A model generated the notes under the pieces. That model made no database searches. It was not told where the DNA came from and saw only the letters and a list, made by a program, of their open reading frames with translations. A DNA stretch of 64,000 bases. Origin: Stephania yunnanensis. Lineage: Eukaryota; Streptophyta; Magnoliopsida; Ranunculales; Menispermaceae. Positions 48,702-60,052 of the stretch are shown here, piece after piece. The DNA is taken from positions 19,722,501-19,786,500 of the forward strand of contig CM077588.1 in assembly GCA_039657365.1 (NCBI GenBank). The letters are read 5' to 3'. The position numbers and the translations under genes were made by a program. The stretch's first letter is position 1; every line of letters begins with the position of its first letter.

Positions 48702-49989
48702 TACGATCTTGTCATAGCAAATACTAGTTTTAGGAAAAGGGAGTCGCATATAATTACTTTTAGTAGTGGTCATAACAAGAGTTAAATAGATTTTCTTTTA
48801 ACAAGAAAAATATGTAGAGACGCAAGAGTCATACCTGGTGAAGCACTTACTACCCAACATAAGTTAGTAGTACTTGATATTAAGCTAACACGACGACATA
48901 ATATGAATAAGAGAGTTAGCAACCCTAGAATAAAGTGGTGGAACCTAAAACACAGTAAACAAGTAGAGTTTAGAGAAAAACTACTAAAGGAAAATGTTTG
49001 GAATCTTGACTTAGACGCTAAAACAATGTGGCTAAAAATGAGAAGTTGCATAAGGAGAGTAGGATCAAACGTATTAGGTATATCAATAGGCTTTGGGACC
49101 ACCAAAGAAGGAAACATGGTGGTGGAACGACGATGTCCAACGAGCAATTAAGACTAAAAGAGAGATGTATAGGAAAATACTTAAGTGTCAAGATGATGAT
49201 GTGTACAATCAATATAGAGAAGCTAGAAAATAAGCTAAAAAAGTAGTTAGTCAAACTAAAACAAATTTCATGGAAGATCTATATACAAGGTTAGGTAATA
49301 GAGATGGCGAAAATATATATATATATAGCCTAGCCAAATTAAGAGATAAAAAGAAACAAGACCTAAGTCATGTAAGATGTATTAAAGACGAAAATCAAAA
49401 TGTTTTAACGTGCGAGGATGATATTAAGGAGAGATAGAGAAGTTACTTCGATAGTTTATTTAATGATGGCCAAGTTGATACTATAATAGATGAAAACCCA
49501 CACCAAGAAAGAAATGCAAACTATACACACAATATTAGAATTGTAGAAGTTAAAGAGGCATTGAAAAGAACGAAAATAGGAAAAACATGTGGCCCATATG
49601 AAATACTTAAAGAGGTTTGGAAATGCTTAGGAGAAATTGGATTGACTTGGTTAACAAAACTTTTCAATAAAATTTTAAAATCAAAATAGATGTCAATGGA
49701 TTAGAGAAGAAGCACGCTAGTGCTAATCTTCAAAAACAAATGAGACATTCAAAGTTGCTCAAACTACTAGGGAATTAAACTTATGAGTCGCACTATGAAA
49801 CTTTTGGAGATGATAATTGATAATTGATAATAGGCTAAAAAGAGAAACAACAATATCAGAGAACAAATTTGGTTTCATGCCTGGGAGGTTAACTATGGAG
49901 GCGATTTTCCTTGCAAGACGATTGTTAAAAAAATATAGAAAAAAGAAAAAAGATATTTATATAGTATTCGTAGATTTAGAAAAAGCATA
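48702..49989 (+). pseudogene. LINE endonuclease end and reverse transcriptase start
   Basis: Resumes with YDLVIANTSFRKRESH, IDFLLTRK and VIPGEALTTQHKLVVLD (endonuclease C-terminus). The linker follows, then the reverse transcriptase entry LKRTKIGKTCGPYEI, LTWLTKLFNK and FGFMPGRLTMEAIFLARRLL ending IVFVDLEKAY at 49989. FGFMPGR and FVDLEKAYD are core motifs of RTE-clade reverse transcriptases. Several stops and shifts. Confidence 0.88.
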
Positions 49990-50164
49990 CACTACAAGAA
50001 AAATGATATTTAGAAACGGAATTAGCAACGGAATTAAGTTCCGTTGCTAAGAAAAAAAGTTGTTAGAGACGGAATTGAGACGGACTAATTCAGAGACGGA
50101 ATAGAGAGAGATTAGAGACGGAAATAGAGACGAAATTAGAGACGAAATTTAATTCCGTCTCTAA

Positions 50165-50534
50165 ATAATGGCGCCAACATTCCCACCAAAACTTTCTTTT
50201 TTTACAACCGTCCATTACGTCTCGAGATTCGTGCGTGCTTCGATCTAGATACCCAAAAATGGGGACCAACCACAAAACTCTCTCTCTCCCTAAAATCTCT
50301 CTCCCTCACCGCTCTCTCTCTCTCTCGACAAACCTCTCTCCCTCACCTCACCGCTCTCTCTCTCTCGAAAAACCTCTCTCCCTCACCGTTCTCTCTCTCT
50401 CAATAAACCTCGCCGTCACCGCTCTCACCGCTCTCTCTCACCTCTCTCTCTCTCTCGTCACCGCTCTCTCTCTCTCTCTCATCGTCGCCGCTCTCTGCTC
50501 TCTCTCTATCGCAGCTCTCTCCTCTCACTCTCTC

Positions 50535-50586
<52 letters not shown>

Positions 50587-50720
50587 GGATCTCACTCACC
50601 GTCAACCCTCTCTCTCTCTCACCGAAATCTCTCTCCCAAACCCTAAATCTTTGTCGTCGCCGCGATTGAGGCTACGACGAGGCCATCAGTATGCCGTCGC
50701 CGTCTACAAGAAGATTGAAG
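50165..50720 (+). promoter_or_regulatory. Conserved box and CT-rich leader of CACTA element 4
   Basis: ATGGCGCCAACATTCCCACC, then a (CT)n-dominated stretch ending in aaccctaaatctttgtcgtc, which element 2 also has at 37.37 kb. Long Ser/Leu frames here are compositional. Confidence 0.5.
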
Positions 50721-51225
50721 CCTCGGAAGCCCTAAGTCGTCGCCGTTTTCACCGCACCCTAACCCGTCGCCGCAAAATGGAGCCTCGGAAGTCCTAAGCC
50801 TCGGAAGCCCTAAGCCTCAGAAATCTCTCTCCCAAACCCTAAATTTTTGGTTTTTGGATGTTTTGATGTTTGGTTGTTTCAATTGGGGTTGTTTGAATTA
50901 GGGTTAGAGTGTCTGATTGATATGATTTTTGGGGTTTGTGAGAAATTGATGGTTTGGTTTATTGCGCTGATAAATTGATGTACATTAGTATTCAACTCTT
51001 GAATTATTAAAGAAAAAGTGGTGTATCTGATTGTCATGTAAATTTACAAGTTCACATTTTATATATTTCGTATGTTTGTTTTTGAAACAGTTCTTAAATC
51101 CGAACCTAGTGTTATCAACAAAATTATTGATTCCATACACGCTTGCAAGAATGTGATAATTAGGGCTTCTTATATTTTACCAGTATCCAATTCACAACTA
51201 TTTTATTTGTTGAATGGCTTATCAG

Positions 51226-51313
51226 GTGTTGTTCTCATATGAAGAATTCATGAAGTATTTTCAATGTGAGACTTGGGACATTTCCCCTAGAGGCCTTCTA
51301 ATCGTGGTAACAG
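51226..51313 (+). pseudogene. Captured exon of an unidentified gene
   Basis: An open 88-bp block between a GGCTTATCAG acceptor and an ACAG/GTAATT donor. It encodes VLFSYEEFMKYFQCETWD and ISPRGLLIVVT. It looks like a real coding exon (balanced composition, good splice sites) in sense with the leader, but I do not recognise the protein. Confidence 0.5.
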
Positions 51314-52162
51314 GTAATTTTATACTATTTAAACCTGTCTCTTATAAACATAAACCTAGATTTTATTCATCATAGTGGCTACTCTGTACGTCAATCTAAA
51401 AGGCATTATACAAGTTGAAATGTAACAGAGTTAAAACTTTGCTATATCAAGATTGAATAGCAACTTGTCCCATTAAGTAGTAAGAGCTGTTGCATTTTTA
51501 ATGACCAAATATTGTCTTTAATTTCTTCCGAATGAGATGTACATCGTATTCGAACTTAACAACTGATCTTTTGCAAATTGTCTTTGGTTTTGCTTGTGAT
51601 TGCAAAAGTTTATTTTGAATTATTTGGTAAGTAATGATAAGGTGTAACATGGAATGCCGCAAATTCCACTAAGCTTAATATGCTCTTTCCATCTTTAGTT
51701 TTCCTTTGCTACCTAACTTTTGATTGTGTTCGTCCCTGAAGGCATCTTGTGAGTGTGATATTCAAAGCAAAAGAAATCTTGTTTGAAATGTATATGAAAT
51801 GCCATCCTCCCGGACTTCACTTGAAATGTATATGAATTAGAAGTCTTGTAAATGTTAGCCATCCGTAAATGTGACAAGTGAAGTGACAATGATTGATACA
51901 AACTTAAAGAGCTTATATTGAAGATCTAAGTTTTGCTAATTCATGCAGCCATTCTCGTTATGCTTAGAAGTCTTGTAAATGTTAGCAACTAGAAAAAATC
52001 AGTAAATGTGACTTTCTTGAATGATTTTATTTGTAAAGACATTCTCCATTTTCTTCATTAATCCATATTGGAAACAAATTTTGGTTTCGATTTTTTGAAA
52101 TTGAATCTTAATAAAATTCCATCCCTGGACAGTCTAGTTGCTCCAAAGCAATTTCTTTGCAG

Positions 52163-52290
52163 GTTTCTTGCTTTAGCACCGACTTTAAAGAGCTCTTGTC
52201 CCAACAATTGGAGCATGTGGGTTTTTTTGCGCAAGAATCGCCACAGATCTCGTGGTGGTTCTCATTGCGATTCTTTCGCATTACTAGGAG
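52163..52290 (+). pseudogene. Second captured exon candidate of an unidentified gene
   Basis: Flanked by TTTCTTTGCAG and a GGAG/GTAAAT donor. It is open in two frames, one reading VSCFSTDFKELLSQQLEHVG. It could belong with the exon at 51226. No family recognised. Confidence 0.4.
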
Positions 52291-53236
52291 GTAAATAGGC
52301 AGCATTTTTTTTTAATCTTTAATATTTGATTTTGTTACATGTTAATTTTAGGAGTAATTTAGTTGTCCATAGTAAAATAGTTATAGTTGCCCCTTGACTG
52401 CAAATCAATTGGATGTGTTGAATTTAGACTGAACAACACGAGTAATTTCTTTTAGCATAAAAACAAGGGAGACTAGGAAGTTATTGTAAGCTACCCATTG
52501 GACTTATATTTTGAAGATGCAATTTGATTTTCTAGTTATCATTATCAAAGAAATCCTGAACAGTTGTCCTTAACAAATGCAAGCGTGACATGTAAACTCA
52601 CGAATTTAACTTAGAAAAGAATATTGTTTGCTTATTGCGAGATGAGTTTTTCTCGGTGAATTTTTCCATCTCTCGGGCGTTGCTAGTTTTAATGTTTTTA
52701 GGGAAAGAATTTCTACCAATGCATAGATCACTTGGTTCATAGAATTTTGCCTCCATACGTCTACTCATGTTAGGTTTGCAACAATTCTTGAATTTGGACT
52801 TATAAGAAGCAAAATGGCTATAAGAATTGCTGACATCGAAGAATTTGAATTCAAAATTTTTGGAGAAAACCACAACCAAGGCGTGAGTTCTCCTCCTTCA
52901 AGTTTTTTCCCCTTCAAGTTTTTCTCCTCCTTCAAGTTTTTCTCTCTTCACACTTATCATCAGGTCTCTTTGAACAAGTTAAAAAAGAAAGAAAGAGAGA
53001 AGAAATGTTGTGCTTTTCATAGTTTCTATTGGAGTTGGTGGTCGGTTGCTCTTCTTCACTGGCTTAGATTCCCATTTGTGTTGAACAATATTCTAGTGTT
53101 TCAAGGTCACCACTTGCAAGACTTGCAGATGAGTTTTTAAATGGGTAGAGAGAGCTAACTTTAATTTGATTTACACAGCAAACTCTTTTTCTTTTCCTTT
53201 CATTTCCTCATACAACTCTCTAAATCAATCTATCTC

Positions 53237-53425
53237 CACATGGGAATTCAAGAAACGCCCTTTAAATTATGTGTATTTCAAGCACTTTCATTTATTCACC
53301 CACTTTATTCTTAGTGTGTAGTAATCTCACTTTCACATGGGCATCCAAGAAATGCCCTTTAATTCTGTCTATTTTGAGGAATTTCAGTACTCACCCACTT
53401 TATTATTGGTTTGTAGTCATCTACT
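53237..53425. repeat. Tandem duplication of about 95 bp
   Basis: atgggaattcaagaaacgcc ... cacccactttattcttag (53237-53335) is repeated as atgggcatccaagaaatgcc ... cacccactttattattgg (53337-53425), inside CACTA element 4. Confidence 0.75.
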
Positions 53426-53527
53426 ATTGGTGACTTTTTTTTTTTGCTTTAATGGAGAAACCGAAATCTGAGTAATACCCATTTCACTTCAGATATTTGA
53501 GTTCATTGAGAACAAAAAAATTCAAAT

Positions 53528-53792
53528 ATGGGATGTTGTTGTCTGCTAGTTCCGGTGTTTGTTTTGGTTTGGGTTCAGGTTGGGCTATTATGGGTTTGTG
53601 GAGTGCTAACCACCTAAGGTTATGGACATTGTGCAATTTTCAGTTTTGATTCTGTGATTGGCATATCAAGAAAGATCGCTATTGAGGCTACCATTTATGA
53701 CATCAACAGTGATCCATGTATTCTTAAAGGAATTAGGTTGAATACCATTATAAAGAACTCTAAGTGTAGTGTCTTCAATGGGGCTGTTGAAG
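53528..53792 (+). pseudogene. Captured first exon of a glutamate receptor-like (GLR) gene
   Basis: Begins with a signal-peptide-like stretch (MGCCCLLVPVFVLVWVQVGL). After a stop and a one-base shift it reads AIFSFDSVIGISRKIAIEA, then INSDPCILKGIRLNTI and SKCSVFNGAVE, followed by a GAAG/GTACTC donor. Plant GLRs start the ligand-binding ATD with 'GAIFSFDSVIGRVAKIAIEEAV.D.N.' and have C-S-x-F-x-G-x-V-E at this distance, so the family call is strong. GLRs are ligand-gated cation channels. Only the N-terminal exon is present. A T-run follows the donor. Confidence 0.88.
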
Positions 53793-53806
53793 GTACTCTC
53801 CTATTT

Positions 53807-53838
<32 letters not shown>

Positions 53839-54980
53839 TTATTTGTAGTTGATTTCTTATTAAATTGTGAGTAGCTATAATTGCAGGTATAGAAATTGTT
53901 TGTCAATTGTCGTAGGGTTTACTGTTTATGAGATGAAGGAATTGAGAAAACTCAATTTTTAGTTTCTTGATTTAGTTACCTTCCTGAAGCATATGATTAG
54001 TTTTTGGGCAAAGTGGTTTAACATATTACGGTTGCGTTTGGCTCATACACTTGTGCTTGCGATGATACGTAGTTCTCCCATAATATTGTTTATATTCCTA
54101 TTATTGTTTGTATAATTTAGTGATTTTTTTCTTTTTGATCTTTTTTCGGTGTTTTGTGCGAAGTCAAGTATTTTTTGAAGCACAATCAACTTTATATAAT
54201 CTCGGAACACTTCTTCATCTCCTGTTTTTTTTCATTTAGAACAATTTTTGCTTTTACTTTTGTAGAAAGATACGAAATAGAAACTTTTTAGATTATTTTT
54301 GTTGTTTCATGTACAGTACATTGAGAAAAGATAATTTTAAGGATATGTTAAGTTTATATAAACTGTGCAATATAATATATTATTTAGCAATGATTTGTAT
54401 TATATATTGGCAGGTTAAATGTGCTTGGATTGAGACATATATATATATATATATATATATTGAGACCTAAACACAAGGAATTGAGATGGATTAGCAACGG
54501 AATTGAGAGATTTCGTTGCTATTCCGTCTTTAATTTTCGAAAAATAGATGCATGAATCAGCAACGGATCAGAGACGGGATTATTGTATTCCGTCTCTGAT
54601 CCGTTGCTAATCGAGACGGATCGATCAGAGACGGAATACAATAATTCCGTCTCGATCGGTTGCTAATCGAGACGGATCGAGAAGAATGCAATAATTCGTC
54701 TCTCGATCCGTTGCTAATCGAGACGGAATGCAATTACAATTGTACCCTTTAAAAGAATTTCCATTTCTGTTCCGTCTCTGTTCGTTTCTAAATTCGTCTC
54801 TAAATTCGTCTCTAATCGAATCGGAAACACATTTTCGTTGTTGATTGAATCAACAACGACGATTTTAGAGACGGAATAGATTCCGTCTCTGTTCCGTTGC
54901 AGAATTGAATTAGAGACGGAATTTATGCTAATCAAAGACGGAAATTTTCGTTTCTGATCTGCTATTTTTTTGTAGTGATA

Positions 54981-56024
54981 TGATAGGGTCCCTAGAGATA
55001 TGCTTTGGTGGGTTCTAGAAAGAAAAATATATGCATGTTAGATACATAGGAACTATTAAGGATATGTATGATGGAGTAGTAACGAGTATAAAGACTTTTG
55101 GAGGAGCTACAAAAGAATTTCCCATTACGATAGCACTACATCGATGATCGGCTTTAAACCCGTATCTATTTACTTTGGTTTTGGATGAACTAACTAGACA
55201 TATTCAAGAGGATATACCATGGTGTATGTTATTTGCAGATGATATTGTCTTAGTGGATGAAACAAAAGATGGAGTGAATAGGAAATTAGAACTTTGGAGG
55301 AATATATTAGAATTTAAAAAGCTTTAAGTGAAGTAGGCCGAAAACCGAATACATGCACTGTAAGTTTAAAACACTAGACATCGAGATGACGAAGTGATAA
55401 AATTAGGGGAAGTAGAAACCACTTTAGATTCATAGGATCAAACATACAAAATGATGGTAACATTGAAAATGATGTCACACATAAAATTCAAGCTGGATGG
55501 AAGAAATGACGGAGTGCAACATGGGTGATTTGTGATCGAAATGTTCTTACTAAGTTAAAAGAAAATTTTTATAGGACCGCAATTAGGTCAGCTATGCTCT
55601 ATGGAAGTGAATGTTGGCGGTAAAGTAACAACAATTACATAAAATGAACGTAGTAGAAATGAGGATGCTTAGGTGAATTTGTGGTAAAACTCGTAAAGAT
55701 AGAATAAGAAACATAAAAATTCGAAGACAAGTAGGAGTAGCACCAATTGATACAAAGATTAAGGAAGAGCAGTTGCAGTGGTTTGGTCACCTGCAAAGAC
55801 GGCTTACAAATGCCCCAACTAGAAAACTTGACTCAATAGAAACTATAGAAATTCGATGAGTTAGGGGCATACCAAAGTTAACATGGTATACATTAATTAG
55901 GAGAGATTTGAATGGTTTGAAAAGCTTACCATCAATTGCACTCGATCGAGCACAATGAAAAAGTTTGATTCATGTAGTTGACCCCAGTTAATTTGGGATT
56001 GAGGCTATGTTGTTGTTTTTGTTG
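54981..56024 (+). pseudogene. LINE reverse transcriptase C-terminal part and 3' tail
   Basis: Resumes with DRVPRDMLWWVLERK, then YIGTIKDMYDGVVTSIKTFG and FPITIALHR. ALNPYLFTLVLDELTRHIQ and PWCMLFADDIVLVDE follow, with the catalytic FADD intact at 55232-55243. Later pieces are AMLYGSECW, the mutated MRMLR block, QLQWFGHLQRR and SIALDRAQ, then the 3' UTR and a TTG-rich tail. Several stops and shifts make it inactive. Confidence 0.88.
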
Positions 56025-56394
56025 ATAACTTGCTAGAGAATGAATAGAAAACATATGAAGATGGCAAAGAACATTTTAGCTTCTATTTTGTTTGATTTTC
56101 TCGGCTTCTGAAGTTCTAACCTCATTAGCCAGGACAGTCAAATCCAAGAACAACTTAGCAGCTTTTATCAAAAGATATATAGAGAAAAGGAAATAGGAAA
56201 GCAACTGATTCATGAAAACTGGAAACCACAGATTGGGGCAATATGGACAAACAAGTAACCTGTACAGACCTAACTTCATGGTCTTCACAAATGCAACGTT
56301 TACAAATATTTGCAAACCAAAAAACACAATATTATCAAAGACAGATAAATCAAACGCAGTTTCTTTTACATCAAAGTATGAATTATTGTTGTAG
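56025..56394 (-). other. HIR 3' UTR and downstream flank
   Basis: No gene. The part next to the stop codon (56.2-56.39 kb) is expected 3' UTR. A segment at 56.08-56.18 kb is similar to 42.03-42.13 kb. The boundary with the LINE tail is at about 56.02 kb. Confidence 0.5.
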
Positions 56395-58174
56395 TTACGG
56401 GTGAGTGTTTGTTGCCTGAAGCAGTCCATCTCGAATCTGTGTCGCAACATCGCGAACAGCACCAGGTCCATGAGGGATGAACACTGCAGATGATTTTGAG
56501 GCTGCGCCAATCTCTTTCATGGTATCAAAGTACTGGGTAACAAGTACCATGTCCATAACATCCTTTGCAGTGGTCCCAGGCACATTCACAGAGAAGCCCA
56601 GCACACTGTCTCGAAGACCATCCACAATTGCCTGACGTTGGCGAGCAATACCAAGGCCAGAGAGATACTTCGACTCAGCCTCACCCTCGGCCCGCTTAAT
56701 TTGAAGAATCTTCTCAGCTTCTGCCTTCTCATTGGCAGCCACCCTCAATCTTGCAGCTAATATGGAAAAAAAAAAAAGGGTCAAGTGAAACAAGTAAATA
56801 GAATCTGGTATAGACTAGTACATAGCTGGAGCAAGTGCAACAAGTCTTTTTGCCAAACTATGATCTTGAACATGCAAACAAACATAAAACTCTACCGTAA
56901 CACTCAAGTCTCTCAGGTTCGAGAGGTCTAAAGATAATGGCTTGACATTTAGTGGTATTGTTCAATAAGGGTACAACACTGCAATAATTCTATACTGATT
57001 TCTGGTCCATCTTTCCCCTAAAAATTATTTCTAAAAAATTATCTTGTGAAAGAAAAAGAAAAAGAAAAAGAAAAAGTAGAGGAAAAGAGCATAGTATCCC
57101 CCTGCACTATATTTTAGTCCAACTCACCGGCATTGATTTCATTCATTGCCCTCTTCACATGCTCATCTGGTTCTATATCAACAATGAGAGTCTGAACAAT
57201 CTCAAAGCCATAAGCAGACATGGCCTGCACACCAACATAGATAATAAATGATAAATCATTGCAGTCAACCAATGAACGAGTCTACACAAAATGCTGAGTT
57301 GTCATGACCTCAATCAGTTACCTTTTCCAGTTCATTTTCGACTGCTTTTGCAACTTCATTCTTCTGCTCGAAAGCATCATCCAAATTGAGCTTTGGAATA
57401 CTGGCCCTAATCACTGGAAAATTCAAAAAGCAAATGATTGTTCACCATTACAAAGAATAAAAACATAGAGAAGTCAGAAAGTAGAGGATTTGGTCATACC
57501 ATCAAACACGTATGCCTGAATCTGGGTCCTCGTATTGCTCAGCTTATAAAACGCATCGTTTGCCTTGTCGGCTAAGGCGCGGTATTGTATAGATGCGACA
57601 ACATTGACAAAGACATTGTCCTGCAGAATGAAAAAATGGTGATTGAACAACTGGATGCAGATTGGATGTAAATAACGCACCGTAGATCACCACATCCGAT
57701 ATGGCATTCTTATTGATAAACATTTTATGATTATTTAGCAAAATAAGAACACCATATCAAGGCTTAATAAAACAATCAATTTCATCAAGTGGAGTGGGGA
57801 CACTCAAATGGGGACAGAACCACAAAACATGTGCCCCAAACACCTCCAGAGGTAGTTTCTTCTCAGAATAAAAAGTCGACCAGACATAAGAACACACACA
57901 TACACACACAAAAATAAAAATAAATAAAAATTCAGAGCATTCTTCAATTGGTGTCATTGCAGTAGAGACATGAAGGATAACAAACCTTGGTTTTGGTCTC
58001 ACACCGGACATCCAGCTGTTGCAACCTAAGGGAAAGATGTCCAGCAAGCTGTGAGCCTAAGATCCAAGGAAGGCAATGGCATCCTGGCTCAAGTACTTCT
58101 TCGAACTTGCCAAATCTCTCCTTGATGGCCACTGTGGATTGATCCACTTGAATACAGCAAAAGATATTACCCAT
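56395..58174 (-). CDS. HIR: Hypersensitive-induced reaction (HIR) protein, SPFH/Band 7 family; 5 coding exons, 286 aa
   Basis: Complete gene. Coding exons on the minus strand are 58174-57986, 57620-57500, 57413-57322, 57224-57128 and 56756-56395; all introns are GT-AG and the phases fit, giving 63+71+32 codons, one split codon and 119 more, 286 residues (the usual HIR length). The start MGNIFCC has Gly2 for N-myristoylation and Cys6/Cys7 for S-acylation. The SPFH/Band 7 domain follows (VDQSTVAIKERFGKFEEVLEPG to DDAFEQKN region), then the helical part with NEKAEAEKILQIKRAEGEAE and a C-terminal segment ending THP. HIR proteins form oligomers in plasma-membrane microdomains and take part in defence-associated cell death with NB-LRR and LRR partners (family knowledge). 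No frameshift, stop or missing motif was seen, so it should be functional. Which paralogue (HIR1-4) it is cannot be decided here. Confidence 0.95.
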
Positions 58175-58990
58175 GCTCTATACGATCTAATAATCAGAAA
58201 CAATAAACCCAAATTAACAGTCACCAAGAACAAGCAATAGTGCAACACGAGCAGGAAACAAAAGGTCATCAAAACTCAGAAAATACAGCAAAATCAGACT
58301 TCTCTCAAGAAGAAGTGTTTCGAAGGAAGAACTTTTCTTCATGTTTAATTTAATCAGCCGTCTTCCTTGGTATGATTAAGATTACAAGGAAATCTTGATC
58401 CATTCCATTAACCAATAACTTGCAACAAAGAAAGTACAATCAAGAAAATATTAAAAACGATTCACAGAAATCGCCAACAAGAACTTTCTTGAAACTGGGT
58501 TCTCCAAGAAACAACTTATGGACAAAAGACTGCAAATAAAATTCTAGCAGAGAGAATCTCACCGCCTTCTAGCTCTAACCCTTACTCATCTCATGGGAAA
58601 AATATAGTGTGTGAGAAAACAAACTACACAAAGTTAATCTCTCATGCTTAACCCGAATCTCGTCGTGAAAAGGAGATCGTTAAAAAATTTAAAATTTCAG
58701 AACTGAACTTTCCATAAGCAGCCAAATAACGAACAAAAGATCGATTTAAAAAAAAAATACAAATCACATGAAGTAGGTTAAAGAACGAAAGAAGAATAAT
58801 TTAAAAAATAAAAATCCTATCCCACAACAACTCAACAAAAAAAAAAGCCCTTTAATCACTGGTAAACTAAATTTGTATTCAAGTGGTCACATAGTAAACT
58901 TACGTTAGTTCCCCTTCAACAAAGCCAACCAGGAGAGGGAAAACAAGAGAAGAAGAGAGAAAACAAGAATTGGGAAAGCTAACACAAAGA
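58175..58990 (-). other. HIR 5' leader region with probable 5' UTR intron
   Basis: No coding frame. Directly before the start codon the minus strand reads TTATTAG/ATCGTATAGAGC, a plausible intron acceptor, so the leader is probably spliced. The core promoter lies about 0.85 kb upstream of the ATG. Confidence 0.5.
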
Positions 58991-59017
58991 ATACAATTAG
59001 AGATGACCCAACAAAGT

Positions 59018-59030
59018 CTATTTATATAGG
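59018..59030 (-). promoter_or_regulatory. Probable HIR TATA box
   Basis: Minus strand CCTATATAAATAG, close to the plant TATA consensus, upstream of an A/C-rich start region and the HIR leader. Transcription would start near 58.99 kb. Confidence 0.55.
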
Positions 59031-59355
59031 CTAGAAAACAAACAAAGGCACTTTAAAATTACTTGGAAGTTCACCCACAATTATACATGCCACCACAACA
59101 ACCATATTTTCTCATTAAAATATCATTATTGTTTGATCATTCCATAGATACCAAAACCAAGTCAATCTCTGAAACTTCAACAAGGACTAATAGAAAGAAA
59201 AAACAAACATGAGAGCGATATCGCAAATTCACAATAACCCTTATCCAATTCCGCTATTTTATGCACGTCAAATTTCACCAATCTTTTTAGGGCAATTACA
59301 AATTATTCGATGGATTACGGATTTGCTTCAATTCCAATCAACATAGAAAAAAGGA
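59031..59355. other. HIR upstream region; no gene seen
   Basis: AT-rich sequence between the TATA box and the Mutator-like element. It probably contains proximal promoter sequence; no specific element was identified. Confidence 0.4.
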
Positions 59356-60052
59356 GGGCCGCTAAGGGCACCCCACCATTTAATGAGGGCACCCAACTTA
59401 TTTGTAAAAATTTCAGCGAAAATGGAAAAGACCATTTTGCCCCTGTATATATATAATGGTTCAAACCCCACAAATCATTTCGACAAGGAGTTAGGGCACC
59501 CCACCAGCAAGCTTGAACCACAAAGCCACATCCACATTGAGTTTGGCGAAGAGCTGATCGATTCTTGCTCGTCCGACAGCGAGTTAACAATGTTTGACAA
59601 CCATATTCGGGTTTTTTGAACCGTTTAGTTGTGTATAATGATGAAAATGATGATTTGTTTGTCAACGTAGGGTTTGGTAATTTCTTCAAATCCGTAGTTG
59701 TTTCCACTGTATAATGGAGGATCGTAATGCTTCGGTGCCAGAGGAGGTCGTCCTTGAGGTAATTTTGCAAATTTTTTGTGTGTTTTTTGCGGTTATCCGA
59801 AGTATCTCGTACGGGTGCGCGATTGTTTCGGCCTCGAGATGTATGGTAATGTCTCGGTCGTCGCAGAGACCGAGAGGTTTCATGTAGGTCACGGTCTGGA
59901 ACGACCGAGGGTACTGGTAACTCTCGGTCGCACGTAAACGAGACTATGAAGAAAGTTTCGGCACTGTACAACCGAGAACCTGTTTTTTTGGGTTTTTTGT
60001 GATTGTGTTGTACATTTTGGTTGATTATAATGTTACACTGTTTGTATTGCAG

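Larger units (their letters stand above)
49990..54977 (+). mobile_element. CACTA non-autonomous element 4, carries glutamate-receptor-like and other exons
   Basis: Starts CACTACAAGAAAAATGATA and ends CTATTTTTTTGTAGTG, with duplication ATA (49987-49989, 54978-54980). It inserted exactly between the Ala and Tyr/Asp codons of the LINE 'EKAYD' motif. It has family subterminal repeats, the ATGGCGCC box (50168), a CT-rich leader to about 50.65 kb, captured exons, and the shared right-hand segment (53.99-54.47 kb). No transposase was recognised. Confidence 0.9.
42930..56024 (+). mobile_element. RTE-type LINE, 5'-truncated, split by two CACTA elements
   Basis: Three plus-strand segments form one element of about 2.5 kb: endonuclease (42930-43091), end of endonuclease plus start of reverse transcriptase (48702-49989), rest of reverse transcriptase and tail (54981-56024). 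The junctions restore protein homology: FASA joins YDLVIA, and EKAY joins DRVPR. The 3' end is a TGTTGTTG-rich tail after 'ttaatttgggattgaggcta', typical of plant RTE elements. The start is truncated or unrecognised. Stops are present in all parts. Confidence 0.88.

Noticed and set aside
53800..53842. Long T-run as a possible poly(A) tail of a minus-strand retrocopy
   Set aside because: The GLR exon next to it is on the plus strand and keeps a donor splice site; no retrocopy boundaries are visible.
59315..59971. 218-codon minus-strand frame, the longest in the window
   Set aside because: Spans the MULE terminal repeat and the subterminal CTCGGTC motifs, has no family features, and lies antisense to the MULE coding direction.
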